Source of the DNA: an uncultured Eubacterium sp. | GTDB lineage: Bacteria > Bacillota > Clostridia > Lachnospirales > Lachnospiraceae | NCBI GenBank assembly: GCA_910586225.1 | Contig: CAJUIL010000019.1 | Span: 1 to 64,000, forward strand | Length of the DNA: 64,000 nt | Direction: 5' to 3' | Shown here: positions 24,385 to 33,152 of the stretch, piece after piece | How positions within the stretch are numbered: the stretch's first letter is position 1 | Layout: each line of letters begins with the position of its first letter | Position numbers and translations under genes: made by a program | Notes under the pieces: model-generated | The model's database searches: none | The model's input: the letters and a program-made list of their open reading frames with translations, nothing else | What the model was told of the DNA's origin: nothing

Positions 24385-25659
24385 GTGGTTTGTAAAGAGA
24401 TGATCGCAATGCTTTTAGCTGGTGGACAGGGAAGCCGCCTTGGAGTATTGACTTCAGCGGTTGCAAAGCCAGCGGTGGCATTTGGCGGAAAATACCGCAT
24501 TATAGATTTCCCGCTTAGTAACTGCATCAATTCAGGGATTGACACAGTCGGCGTGCTGACGCAATACCAGCCGCTGCGTCTTAATTCACATATCGGTATT
24601 GGCATTCCATGGGACCTCGACCGCAATAACGGCGGGGTGACGGTATTGCCGCCGTATGAAAAAAGCAGCAGCAGCGAATGGTATACAGGAACGGCGAACG
24701 CGATTTTTCAGAATCTAAATTATATGGAAAGCTACCATCCGGAATATGTGATTATTTTATCCGGAGATCACATTTATAAAATGGATTATGAAGAAATGCT
24801 TGACTTTCATAAAGCCAACCGCGCGGATGTGACGATTGCCGCAATGCCGGTGCCGATCGAAGAGGCAAGCCGGTTCGGAATTGTCATTGCCGATGAGGAA
24901 AAGCGGATATTGGAATTTGAAGAAAAGCCGGAGCATCCAAGGAGCAATATGGCTTCCATGGGAATTTACATATTCAGCTGGCAGGTATTAAAGGATGCGC
25001 TTGTTGCGCTAAAGGAACAAAACAACTGTGATTTTGGCAAGCATATCATTCCGCATCTTCATGAGAAGCAGTTTCGGATGTTTGCGTATGAATACAATGG
25101 CTATTGGAAGGACGTAGGAACGCTCGGTTCTTATTGGGAAGCGAATATGGAGCTGATCGATCTGATCCCGGAATTTAATTTATACGAGAAGTATTGGAAA
25201 ATTTATACAAAATGTGATATCATTGAGCCGCAGTATCTTTCACCGGAGGCGGTCGTGGAAAAAAGCCTGATCGGGGAAGGCTGTGAAATATATGGTGAGG
25301 TATACAGCTCGGTGATCGGGGCTGGTGTTACGATTGGCAGAGGATCTGTCGTACGTAACTCCATTATTATGAAGGACGCCGTGATCGGCGAACAAGTGCT
25401 CATTGACAAAGGAATTATAGCGGAAAATACGCAGGTTGGCGACCGTGCGCAGATTGGTGTTGGAGAATACGCGCCAAGCACTTATAATCCAAAGGTGTAC
25501 GCGTTTGATCTTGTTACGGTAGGAGAAGATTCTGTGATCCCGCCGGATGTCAGGATCGGACGAAATACAGCGATTTCAGGTATTACAACAGTAGAGGATT
25601 ATCCAGATGGACAGCTTGCGGCAGGCGGAGCGATCATAAAGGCAGGTGAATCGGCATGA
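24385..25659 (+). CDS. glgC: Glucose-1-phosphate adenylyltransferase, catalytic subunit
   Basis: This 424-residue enzyme makes ADP-glucose for glycogen synthesis. It shows the nucleotide-binding LLAGGQGSRLGVLT, the sugar-binding VIILSGDHIYKMDY and FEEKPEHPRSNMASMG, and a C-terminal left-handed beta-helix (about 290-400). Start GTG 24385 was preferred because gagaggtgag lies at ideal distance; an in-frame GTG at 24376 falls inside that ribosome site. It overlaps glgD by four bases. No glycogen synthase gene is in the window. Confidence 0.94.
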   Translation: MVCKEMIAMLLAGGQGSRLGVLTSAVAKPAVAFGGKYRIIDFPLSNCINSGIDTVGVLTQYQPLRLNSHIGIGIPWDLDRNNGGVTVLPPYEKSSSSEWYTGTANAIFQNLNYMESYHPEYVIILSGDHIYKMDYEEMLDFHKANRADVTIAAMPVPIEEASRFGIVIADEEKRILEFEEKPEHPRSNMASMGIYIFSWQVLKDALVALKEQNNCDFGKHIIPHLHEKQFRMFAYEYNGYWKDVGTLGSYWEANMELIDLIPEFNLYEKYWKIYTKCDIIEPQYLSPEAVVEKSLIGEGCEIYGEVYSSVIGAGVTIGRGSVVRNSIIMKDAVIGEQVLIDKGIIAENTQVGDRAQIGVGEYAPSTYNPKVYAFDLVTVGEDSVIPPDVRIGRNTAISGITTVEDYPDGQLAAGGAIIKAGESA

Positions 25660-26777
25660 AGGCATTAGGACTGGTTTTGGCAGGCGGAAATAATAACCGT
25701 ATGCAGGAATTATCGAAAAAGCGGGCGATTGCGGCAATGCCGGTAGGCGGCAGCTTCCGCTGCATTGATTTTGCGCTGAGCAATATGACTAATTCACAAA
25801 TACAAACAGTTGCCGTACTGACCCAGTATAACGCGCGTTCTTTAAATGAACATTTAAGTTCATCAAAATGGTGGGATTTTGGGAGAAAGCAGGGCGGCTT
25901 ATATGTGTTTACCCCAACCGTGACAGCGGACAACAGCTGGTGGTACCGGGGGACAGCGGACGCGATGTACCAGAATATCGATTTTTTAAAGCGCTGCCAT
26001 GAGCCGTATGTTATTATTACAAGCGGCGACTGCGTGTACAAGATCGATTATAACAAAATACTGGATTATCATATAGAGAAAAAAGCGGATATTACGATTG
26101 TCGTAAAGGACATGGATAAAGCCGAGGATGTCAGCAGATACGGCGTAATAAAAATGAATGAGGATTCAAGGATTGTTGAATTTGAGGAGAAACCAATGGT
26201 TGCCCAATCAAATACAGTATCCACGGGGATCTATATTATCCGCCGCCGGCAGCTGATCGACCTGCTGGAGCATTGCGCGCAGGAAAGCCGGAATGATTTT
26301 GTAACGGATATTTTGATCCGTTATAAGAATTTAAAACGGATGTACGGCTATAAACTGGACGATTACTGGAGCAACATTTCCACAGTGGAATCCTACTACA
26401 AGACGAATATGGACTTCTTAAAGCCGGAGGTACGCAAGTACTTTTTCCGTGATTATCCGCATATATATTCAAAGGTGGACGATCTTCCTCCAGCAAAATA
26501 CAATATGGGTTCCGATGTACATAACAGTCTGATATCGAGCGGCTGTATTATTAACAGCAAGGTGGAAAATTCTGTATTATTCAAAGAAGTATTTGTTGGC
26601 AAAAATTGTGTCATCAAAAATTCTATTATATTAAACGAAGTTTATATCGGTGACAATACGCATATCGAAAATTGTATCGTCGAGAGTCGCGGGACTTTGA
26701 AAGCGAATACTTACTACTGTGGTGACAGCGGTATTCAGGTAGTCGTGGAGGATAACAATGAGCGGTATGGGTTGTAA
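25656..26777 (+). CDS. glgD: GlgD, regulatory subunit of ADP-glucose pyrophosphorylase
   Basis: This 373-residue paralog of GlgC is the non-catalytic or stimulating partner known from Firmicutes. It keeps the fold (LGLVLAGGNNNRMQELSKKR, VIITSGDCVYKIDYNKIL, FEEKPMVAQSNTVSTGIYI, beta-helix at the end) but the N-terminal loop reads AGGNNNRM in place of AGGQGSRL, consistent with altered catalysis. The start overlaps the glgC stop (ATGA), which suggests translational coupling and a 1:1 complex. Confidence 0.93.
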   Translation: MKALGLVLAGGNNNRMQELSKKRAIAAMPVGGSFRCIDFALSNMTNSQIQTVAVLTQYNARSLNEHLSSSKWWDFGRKQGGLYVFTPTVTADNSWWYRGTADAMYQNIDFLKRCHEPYVIITSGDCVYKIDYNKILDYHIEKKADITIVVKDMDKAEDVSRYGVIKMNEDSRIVEFEEKPMVAQSNTVSTGIYIIRRRQLIDLLEHCAQESRNDFVTDILIRYKNLKRMYGYKLDDYWSNISTVESYYKTNMDFLKPEVRKYFFRDYPHIYSKVDDLPPAKYNMGSDVHNSLISSGCIINSKVENSVLFKEVFVGKNCVIKNSIILNEVYIGDNTHIENCIVESRGTLKANTYYCGDSGIQVVVEDNNERYGL

Positions 26778-26895
26778 TATATCACAGGCTGCAGTCTTTT
26801 GGCTGCGGCTTGTAAAAGTCACAAAGGAGAAAGGTACAAACTATACTAAGTAAAGGAGAGTGTTTTATAGGAAATGAAGAAAGGGGCGAAAGATG

Positions 26896-27168
26896 ATGCG
26901 AATAACAGATGTCCGAGTCCGAAAAGTTGAAAAAGAAGGAAAGATGAAAGCGGTGGTATCGATCACAATCGATGATGAATTTGTTGTGCATGATATCAAA
27001 GTAATTGAAGGGGTTAAGGGATTGTTCATAGCGATGCCGAGTAGAAAGGCAGCCGATGGAGAGTTCCGAGATATTGCTCATCCGATTAATTCTGAGACGA
27101 GAGACCATATTCAGAATATCATTCTAGAGGAATATCAAAAACAAATGACAGCAGAAGAAGAGACGTGA
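26896..27168 (+). CDS. spoVG: Septation/sporulation regulator SpoVG
   Basis: This 90-residue protein is a SpoVG homolog, a small nucleic-acid-binding regulator involved in septation and sporulation. Family motifs are MRITDVRVRKV, KAVVSITIDDEFVVHDIKVI and LFIAMPSRKAADGEFRDIAHP with a terminal helix. Two adjacent ATG codons (26893, 26896) follow aaggggcg; the second matches the family start. It stands alone and ends at a strong terminator. Confidence 0.95.
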   Translation: MRITDVRVRKVEKEGKMKAVVSITIDDEFVVHDIKVIEGVKGLFIAMPSRKAADGEFRDIAHPINSETRDHIQNIILEEYQKQMTAEEET

Positions 27169-27224
27169 ATGACGATTGAAACAGAATAGAAATGGAAAGG
27201 GCAGAGGAATCCGCCCGAAAGAAG

Positions 27225-27271
27225 CTGCATCTGGCTGAATGTTGTAAAACATCTGCCGATGCAGTTTTTTT
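27225..27271 (+). terminator. Intrinsic terminator of spoVG
   Basis: A long stem beginning ctgcatctggctgaatgtt and ending aacatctgccgatgcag is followed by seven T residues. Confidence 0.9.
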
Positions 27272-27283
27272 GTTGGATGGGTA

Positions 27284-27346
27284 TCAAGGTTCTGCAATTT
27301 TTTCATCGAATTGGTTTCTTTGGATTCAAGGTTCTGCAGTTTTTTT
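27284..27346. repeat. Two direct copies of a 20-bp sequence
   Basis: tcaaggttctgcaatttttt (27284-27303) recurs with one difference at 27326-27345 (tcaaggttctgcagtttttt), 42 bases apart. The second copy overlaps the end of the M23 peptidase gene, so it is likely a local duplication. Confidence 0.6.
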
Positions 27347-28444
27347 CTGTGCGTTTTGATAAGCGGTAACAGCAGGATCAATCATTTCCTGTACGCGGTG
27401 CCATTCCTTGGAAGTATCATCCTTGACTGTCTCGCTCCGGTTCTGGGATAAAAAGCGGGTCAGCTCGTAGCAGCTGATCCAGATTTCATTGTTTCCGTCT
27501 TTTTGCGATTCATCAAAGATCAGCTGCATTCCAAAGTGCAAATGTATAATGTCGATATTATTTGTGTTTTCTTTATCGCTGTATCCAGTGTGTCCCATAT
27601 ATCCGATGACATCTCCCGCTGTTACGGTGCTGCCTTCCTTTAATGATTTACAGTATGGAAAATTTTGGCGCAGATGCGCATAATAATAGTATCTTTTTTT
27701 GTCAAAACTGCGGATACCGATCCGCCATCCGCCATAGCGGTTCCAGCCGAGACATTCCACATAGCCTGATTCTACAGCGATGATCGGAGTACCGATCTGT
27801 CCCATCATATCATGGCCAAGATGCTGCCGGCGGTAGCCAAAGGAACGGGAAGAACCGAAGTCGTCATAATCTGTGTATGGAAATCCTTTTGCGATCGGTG
27901 AAAAAGCTTTCAGGCCATACTGCTTTTCACTGGAAGCAGTATCAGCACCGCCAAGCTCATATTCTCCAACAAAGCCGCCCAGTACAGCGTGATACGCTTC
28001 GTTGTAATAATCATAATATTTCATATCTTTAGTCATCTCGCTTATTGTTAATTCCTTGTTTAATAGTTTGCTTGCGATAGCATCCAGATCCGCTGATTTG
28101 TAATTTTTAAAATCTCCTCCGTATTTTACGCCTAACATAGCCAGCAGGCATATCCAGTCCAGCGGCGTATCGGTGTCATGCGCTTTCAGGTCATATTGAT
28201 AGGCGTCATTCATGGCCTCGCTCGTCACCTTAAAGTCGACCCATTTGATAAAGTCTTTGCTGCCGGAATTGGATTGGCCTTCGGATTCCGTATTTTTAGA
28301 GGTGACAGGTGTGTTTGTAGAATTTTCATTTAAGAATTTTTGCATGGCGTTCTCAGCCGGAGAGCGGAAAAACGTGAGTAAAAGAATAGCGAAGAAGGAA
28401 ATCAATTCTATGGAAACGATACATTTAAAGACAATCGGTTTCAT
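27326..28444 (-). CDS. Membrane-anchored M23-family peptidase
   Basis: This 372-residue protein has one N-terminal membrane segment (IVFKCIVSIELISFFAILLL) and a Ser/Asn-rich linker, then a helical region (LAMLGVKYGGDFKNYKSADL) and a C-terminal LytM/M23 domain. Zinc-site motifs are HLGHDMMGQIGTPI and HLHFGMQL, with AVESGYVE, YYAHLRQNFP and GDVIGYMGHTGYS between. Such enzymes cut peptidoglycan cross-bridges; the helical region plus M23 resembles SpoIIQ-like or Lachnospiraceae wall hydrolases. The start at 28444 is set by the membrane segment; its ribosome site is poor, and the frame stays open to 28600. No terminator is clear. Confidence 0.85.
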   Translation of the reverse strand: MKPIVFKCIVSIELISFFAILLLTFFRSPAENAMQKFLNENSTNTPVTSKNTESEGQSNSGSKDFIKWVDFKVTSEAMNDAYQYDLKAHDTDTPLDWICLLAMLGVKYGGDFKNYKSADLDAIASKLLNKELTISEMTKDMKYYDYYNEAYHAVLGGFVGEYELGGADTASSEKQYGLKAFSPIAKGFPYTDYDDFGSSRSFGYRRQHLGHDMMGQIGTPIIAVESGYVECLGWNRYGGWRIGIRSFDKKRYYYYAHLRQNFPYCKSLKEGSTVTAGDVIGYMGHTGYSDKENTNNIDIIHLHFGMQLIFDESQKDGNNEIWISCYELTRFLSQNRSETVKDDTSKEWHRVQEMIDPAVTAYQNAQKKTAEP

Positions 28445-28812
28445 AAGGCGGTTACCAGTGAGTATGGGTCTTAGTAAATATATATGAGGGTGGATGGAAA
28501 ATATGCGGGTGTTGGTGACTTGGTCAAAAGCTTGCGTCGGAAAATGGAGATACTGTGAATGCATTCTTAGGTTAAGGGGTACAGTGGCGTTATTTTGCAC
28601 CCCTCGGAAATCGCAATCGCAGAGGGATTAAGAGAGAATTGATTTGTTATGGAATGAAAGCAGTTTTTTGAAGATTACATTAGGAATATACGAATTGTAA
28701 AAGCAGCAAAGATTATCGAAATAAGAAATTTAAAGATGAATATGCACAAACAGAAGCCAGTACACTAGTGAAAATGGAAGAGATGCTTATAAGTACCTAT
28801 ATTGTTATGTAG
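28445..28812. other. Intergenic stretch without recognisable gene
   Basis: About 370 bases carry no convincing reading frame. An imperfect hairpin aggggt/acccct lies near 28574-28604. At 28756-28768 the sequence gccagtacactagtg resembles the left flank and tip of the palindromic element at 570. Nothing else is recognised. Confidence 0.4.
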
Positions 28813-29944
28813 ATGTTGAGTCATTCAATTCGGGATCTAAGGCAAGCGGAGCAGGAGAGGTTAAGAGTTAGGGGTTATCGCAGTATGGAGAAGTATATAA
28901 AAAAGACGGTTGATAAGCAAAGTGGCTTATATCATACTTTGGGAAAAGAATATAAATCTTTGAATATTAACCAGTCATATTTATGTTATGAAAATGCATT
29001 ATATCATTATTCGAAAGAACACGGGCGAATAGATTTTGTAGACGACTTTGTTGACCAATGTAAAGCAGAGTTGGAATATATAAAGCAGTGCCCGGAATTT
29101 GCTGTGAAAAAAATGGCAATTATTATTTTGTTTTATAATAATGCGGACATTACAAAAGAGTGTATTTATAGTATCAGAAAAAGCTGTTCTCCAGATATCT
29201 ATGAATTGATTGTTGTGGACAATGCTTCTTCGGATGGAATGCGGGATTGGCTTAAAACACAGGAAGATATTAAGCTAATCGAGAATAACGAGAATCTTGG
29301 ATTTCCGTATGGCTGTAATCAGGGGATTGCCGCAGCAGATGCAGATTCAGATATGTTTTATTTTTCATTATGGAAGCAAAGCATTCAATGTAATACCAGA
29401 GAAATTCAGGCAGCTGCTTATAACTAATAGAGAGAAATTGAAAGAAAAATACGGGATGGATCTGGTTTCTTATAGTTATGTAGAAAGCGCATTGATCGAT
29501 ATGGGTGTGACGAATGTCAGAAATCAAGATTTTCTGGAGGAAGATATAGAAAATGATCAGAAATTTGATGTTGTAATATTCGATGAAGTACTTAATCTGT
29601 AATCAGCAGAAGCAATGCTCAAAAAGGCAAAGCATTGTCTTAGTCTAAGAAGCAAAATGCTGATCTCGCTTCAAAATGTGCAGTGTATCAAAGGTATGCT
29701 TAACGATAAGATTGATGGTAATAACAAATATTAAAAGAAGGGATTTAAACGGTATGATATTATGAGGCTTTGCAACAAATGTGAATTGCAGATAAATGAA
29801 TTTAATTATCGTAAGGCGGAGCTTTCCTTGGAAGAGAAGCAGGAAGTTCTGCGTCTGTGCAGGAATGGAAATCCGTCTGACCGGATACTTTATGAAGCTG
29901 AGAAATATATTTTTGAAGTTGTTATTGCCGAAAAACTGCAATAG
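28813..29944 (+). pseudogene. Decayed family-2 glycosyltransferase/methyltransferase fusion gene
   Basis: The first frame (28813-29427) has a GT2 start: MAIIILFYNN, IYELIVVDNASSDGMRDWL and NNENLGFPYGCNQGIA, then is cut within the acceptor domain. From about 29380 homology continues in another frame: REKLKEKYGMDLVSYSYVE, then FDVVIFDEVL (methyltransferase motif), a TAA stop at 29600, KKAKHCLSLRSKMLISLQNV, a second TAA near 29731, and a tail (LSLEEKQEVLRLC) that ends at 29944. The methyltransferase SAM-binding glycine motif is missing. Deletions plus a frameshift and two stops show a dead gene, probably once involved in surface-polysaccharide synthesis. Confidence 0.8.
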
Positions 29945-30049
29945 TTTCTACAAGCATGATTCAAGACACTCTGTCTGTGTACATAGATAGTCATTTTAGA
30001 AAGAAGATAGTGATTCGATGGATAATTATTATGCGGAGTTTCATTGGAT

Positions 30050-30070
30050 ATCATGCGGTCACCACACTAG
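30050..30070. repeat. End fragment of the palindromic element
   Basis: GGTCACCACACTAGT (30055-30069) is identical over 15 bases to the complement of the left end of the palindromic element at 570-740. The rest of the element is absent here. It marks the right side of the decayed glycosyltransferase region. Confidence 0.55.
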
Positions 30071-30074
30071 TCCA

Positions 30075-30108
30075 GGCTGCTGTATATACCTAGAGTAATA
30101 CAGCAGCC
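30075..30108. terminator. Hairpin at the 3' end of the Rpn-like gene
   Basis: An 11-bp stem ggctgctgtat/atacagcagcc with a 12-base loop lies just after the minus-strand gene that ends at 30119. There is no U-run on either strand, so termination is uncertain. Confidence 0.45.
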
Positions 30109-30118
30109 CGGATGCAGG

Positions 30119-31129
30119 TCAAGCTGTGTATAAATACGAATCTGCCTCCGCAGGTGACAGCTGAAAGTGTTTTATAAGAGCTTCTTTAATTTGTACAGTA
30201 CTGATTCCAAAATCCTGAAAGCTTCTGACCGCACTGACTATTTTGGATTCTGTTACAGACTTTGTAACACTTTCTGTTACAGATCTTGTAACATCTTCCG
30301 TCACGGATTCTGTCACGGATTGCGTCACAGATTGCGTCACGGATTTTGTTACCGATTCTGTCACAGATTTTGTTACTGATTCTGTCACGGATTGGGTTAT
30401 TGATTCCTCAAGCGATTTTTTTATTTTATTGATTTCCGGTTCCATAATTTCCAATAATGCCTGACACATAAGATCATCTCCTCTCAATTCATTTACAATT
30501 TGTTCGTTTGCCCTGACGCTTATTTCTAACACAGAATCAGCAAGCTCTTTGTCAAAGGCGGATTTCAGAGTGTCAATTCTTTGCAACAGATCTATCATGT
30601 CCTGCTTTTTCATTTTTGGGGACAAGGAGGACAACCAGATGTGGTCTGCTTTGTCCAACTCTTTTGCGACAATGATCTGTACGGGAAATAAAAAGCGGTT
30701 GGGCATATAATAAATGCCTTTCACAGGATTGGAAAGTGTGATATCCTGTTTGGCAAAATATGCGAACAGCTTATGCGGCTTTGCTTCACGGATTATGGAA
30801 ATGGTGATCTCACTGGTTTTCCGGCTGTTGACGGTTTCCCCATAAGATTTATAAAGTGCCGCATATGCGATGGATTTGTAAAATGTGTCGATGTTCAGCT
30901 CGTCAGCTGGCGACTTGTATTCCATCAGATTATAATGGCGGAAAAATTTCCCAATCTCATTTTCAATTTGGATACCAGCCGCCTTTTTGATGATCAGCAG
31001 GTCAATCTCTAACGGTCTGGTGTTCAGATTATATTCTTTTTCGAATAGGAGTGCATCCCGGTATGCGGCAAGCTCCATATACATAGCTGCAACAAAACCG
31101 GAATGCCATTGTATTTTTTTATCGCTCAT
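30119..31129 (-). CDS. Rpn/PD-(D/E)XK transposase-like protein with tetrapeptide repeat tract
   Basis: This 336-residue protein matches a Lachnospiraceae family related to Rpn recombination-promoting nucleases (often misannotated). The N-terminal part has RPLEIDLLIIKK and IENEIGKFFRHYNLMEYKSP, which give the D..(I)..E..(Y)K pattern of a PD-(D/E)XK nuclease; a helical middle follows. Between about residues 243 and 297 there are some 13 tetrapeptides of the form SVT(E/K/Q), then a helical tail with ALIKHFQLSPAEADSYL. Start ATG 31129 follows aggagatactccaccg. It is transcribed from a promoter at 31153-31181. A nuclease or phase-variable role is inferred. Confidence 0.75.
   Translation of the reverse strand: MSDKKIQWHSGFVAAMYMELAAYRDALLFEKEYNLNTRPLEIDLLIIKKAAGIQIENEIGKFFRHYNLMEYKSPADELNIDTFYKSIAYAALYKSYGETVNSRKTSEITISIIREAKPHKLFAYFAKQDITLSNPVKGIYYMPNRFLFPVQIIVAKELDKADHIWLSSLSPKMKKQDMIDLLQRIDTLKSAFDKELADSVLEISVRANEQIVNELRGDDLMCQALLEIMEPEINKIKKSLEESITQSVTESVTKSVTESVTKSVTQSVTQSVTESVTEDVTRSVTESVTKSVTESKIVSAVRSFQDFGISTVQIKEALIKHFQLSPAEADSYLYTA
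30243..30406. repeat. 12-bp coding tandem repeat tract
   Basis: About 13 degenerate 12-bp units (type gattctgttaca/gattctgtcacg) run head to tail inside the Rpn-like gene. They encode SVT(E/K/Q) on the minus strand. Units differ at synonymous positions, so the tract is old or under protein-level selection. Confidence 0.85.
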
Positions 31130-31152
31130 CGGTGGAGTATCTCCTGACTGCT

Positions 31153-31181
31153 ATTGTAACATAGATTTGCTGGTTTTTAAA
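31153..31181 (-). promoter_or_regulatory. Promoter of the Rpn-like gene
   Basis: On the minus strand TTTAAA (31176-31181), 17 bases, TACAAT (31153-31158), about 25 bases before the start codon. Confidence 0.55.
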
Positions 31182-31536
31182 TGGGAAAAATGTTTTTTTA
31201 GAAAAATGGTATTTAACGGCTGCATGGTTATCAGATATCTTCAGAATGTTAAAAAGTGATACAAAATTGTTAATTTGAAGTGTTTGATGGAAGCTGTGTT
31301 TGTGTAAATTTAGATTGTAACTATTTTATTCATAATTCTGGATTTTTGCAAGCATAATAACAAATTTTGTGAGTAATAAACAAAGAATATGTTTTGGTGG
31401 TTCTGAAACTTACACAATAATGTGAAAATAAATGTAAAATATAAATTATAAAATGTGCATATTAACAAAAAGGCATTTTAGTTAGATACTTTTTGTCAAG
31501 CTTTTAAGGTGTGACGTCCAGATTTTAAATTATTGA
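31182..31536. other. AT-rich intergenic stretch
   Basis: About 355 bases, markedly AT-rich, with no convincing gene or RNA. It separates the divergent Rpn-like gene and the toxin-antitoxin pair. Confidence 0.5.
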
Positions 31537-31565
31537 TTGACAGTGATCAAGAAAATGGATATGGT
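31537..31565 (+). promoter_or_regulatory. Promoter of the toxin-antitoxin pair
   Basis: Perfect TTGACA (31537-31542), 17 bases, TATGGT (31560-31565). The transcript would carry about 110 bases of leader before the toxin gene. Confidence 0.6.
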
Positions 31566-31681
31566 GATAAGAAGGCAGCAGGTGTTCTTAGGAAAAAGTA
31601 AGGTCAGTGATACGGCAGTTTGTTATGCTGTCTGCGTAACTGGTAAAACGCAAGCTGCCTGTCTGATCGGAGGAAGATGGA

Positions 31682-32071
31682 TTGAGGGTAACGAAACAAG
31701 AGATACAGCGGTATCTTTGTGAGCTGAAAAGCGCTGTAGAGAAAAACAGATACCGGATTGACAGAAATGCAAAAAGGCAGGATAATATCCAGCTTTTTCT
31801 GGATTATGTTATAGATGAGGCAAGGGCAAAGGATATTATTTTGAGTCTTGTACCATCCGATTTTTCAGAAATCCTGCATAATCAGCATAAAGGCTATGAA
31901 CAGGAGCGGCTGTATGTTTTTGGCAAGGATGTCAGACTTTTGGAGCGGTATGGGTCGGAGGAAAAATGGATTTCTTTGTATATTAAATGCAACAAGCTGG
32001 AAAACAGCTTTGTGATCGTTGTTTCGTTCCATAGGCAGAGACGACCGCTTATCTATTATTTTAATGACTAA
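31682..32071 (+). CDS. Putative MqsR-like toxin
   Basis: This 129-residue protein lies directly before an MqsA/Panacea-type antitoxin gene. Its layout resembles the MqsR/RelE-like RNase fold: an N-terminal helix (EIQRYLCELKSAVEKNRYRI), a helix before DIILSLVPSDFSEIL, then strands with LYVFGKDVRLLERYG, ISLYIKCNKLE and the ending FVIVVSFHRQRRPL. MqsR has the same DF..., YIK and VSF-type positions. The start is TTG 31682, supported by a strong ggaggaagatgga site. Toxicity and mRNA cleavage are inferred, not shown. Confidence 0.65.
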   Translation: MRVTKQEIQRYLCELKSAVEKNRYRIDRNAKRQDNIQLFLDYVIDEARAKDIILSLVPSDFSEILHNQHKGYEQERLYVFGKDVRLLERYGSEEKWISLYIKCNKLENSFVIVVSFHRQRRPLIYYFND

Positions 32072-32118
32072 TTCCGCAGCGCTTTGTCGGAATTATAATC
32101 ACATCGGAGGGAATCGTT

Positions 32119-33135
32119 ATGGCAGGTCAGGCCGGAAGGGATTTCTGCATCAAATGCGGAAAAGATACAGAATACGCTTTACAGAAAGAGGAGATTGTAA
32201 AAACAATACGTGAGAAGCAGTATACGTTTGTAATTACAGTTGCACGGTGTGCGGAATGCAAAGAGGAGATGAGCATACCAGGGCTTTTGGACTGCAATGT
32301 GAAGGAGATCGACGGGCAGTACCGGGCCGCGGAGGGGCTTGTTTCTACAGAGGATATCGAAAGGCTGATGAAGATCTATCAGCTTGGCAAGGCGTCTTTT
32401 TCTGCTGTGCTAGGTCTGGGCGAAGTGGTGACAGACAGATACTTGGCAGGGCAGGCTCCTGCAAAGGAGCATTCGGACAGGATAAAGGCCGCGCTTTCTT
32501 CTCCGTCATTGATGCGAAGCAGGCTGGTACAGAGCCGGGCAGGGCTGACGGAGGATACGTATCAGAAGGCACTTGCAGCGGCAGGCAGCTTGGAAAAGCT
32601 GTTTGCCATATCGGGCAAAATGCTTAAGGTCATAACTTGTGTGTTCGAAGGATTGGAAGAGGTAACGCCGCTGATGCTCCAAAAGCTGCTTTATTTTATA
32701 CAAGGGATCTATTGTGCCCGCTATCAAAAACCAATGTTTCCAGAGGACTGCAGGGCGTGGGTGCATGGGCCTGTTTATCCGGAGGTTTATGACCTGTTTC
32801 GTGATTTTAAATATGATCCGATCGACGATGCGCGTTTTGTAATGTTAAATAGCAGCGCAGATGCGCTAACGGATGAGGAGAAGGGGGTCATAGAGCTGGT
32901 TATCAATACGTTTGGAATGTATGGCGGGAAAACGCTGGAAAAGATCACACATAACGAGGAGCCGTGGCGGAATGCACGCAGAGGATACGGCGAGGGAAGC
33001 CCGTCCAATGAGATTTTGAGAAAAGAAAGCATACAGAAGTATTATGAGCGTATAGAAGCGGAATATGGACTTGAAGCAGAACAGGATGTAATGCGCTATA
33101 TTCAGGCTATGCTTGCGAAAGAATTTAGAGCCTGA
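32119..33135 (+). CDS. MqsA-like zinc-HTH antitoxin with C-terminal Panacea (SocA-like) domain
   Basis: This 338-residue protein has three parts. Residues 9-47 hold a zinc module with CxxC pairs at C10/C13 and C44/C47, as in MqsA. Residues about 75-125 form a helix-turn-helix (IERLMKIYQLGKASFSAVLG, VVTDRYLAGQAPAKEHSD). Residues about 185-330 form a Panacea/SocA-like (DUF4065) domain with LQKLLYFIQGIYCARY and CRAWVHGPVYPEVYDLFRD. The Panacea domain is known to neutralise many toxin types. ATG 32119 follows ggaggg. It is 47 bases after the toxin gene and ends just before the next operator. Confidence 0.85.
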   Translation: MAGQAGRDFCIKCGKDTEYALQKEEIVKTIREKQYTFVITVARCAECKEEMSIPGLLDCNVKEIDGQYRAAEGLVSTEDIERLMKIYQLGKASFSAVLGLGEVVTDRYLAGQAPAKEHSDRIKAALSSPSLMRSRLVQSRAGLTEDTYQKALAAAGSLEKLFAISGKMLKVITCVFEGLEEVTPLMLQKLLYFIQGIYCARYQKPMFPEDCRAWVHGPVYPEVYDLFRDFKYDPIDDARFVMLNSSADALTDEEKGVIELVINTFGMYGGKTLEKITHNEEPWRNARRGYGEGSPSNEILRKESIQKYYERIEAEYGLEAEQDVMRYIQAMLAKEFRA

Positions 33136-33152
33136 TTGCAGTTAGTACACTA

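Noticed and set aside
30243..30406. CRISPR array
   Set aside because: The 12-bp units are head to tail without spacers and are in frame inside a coding gene.
31537..31722. Short plus-strand frame before the toxin gene
   Set aside because: It starts at the promoter -35 box and has no ribosome site or recognisable sequence.
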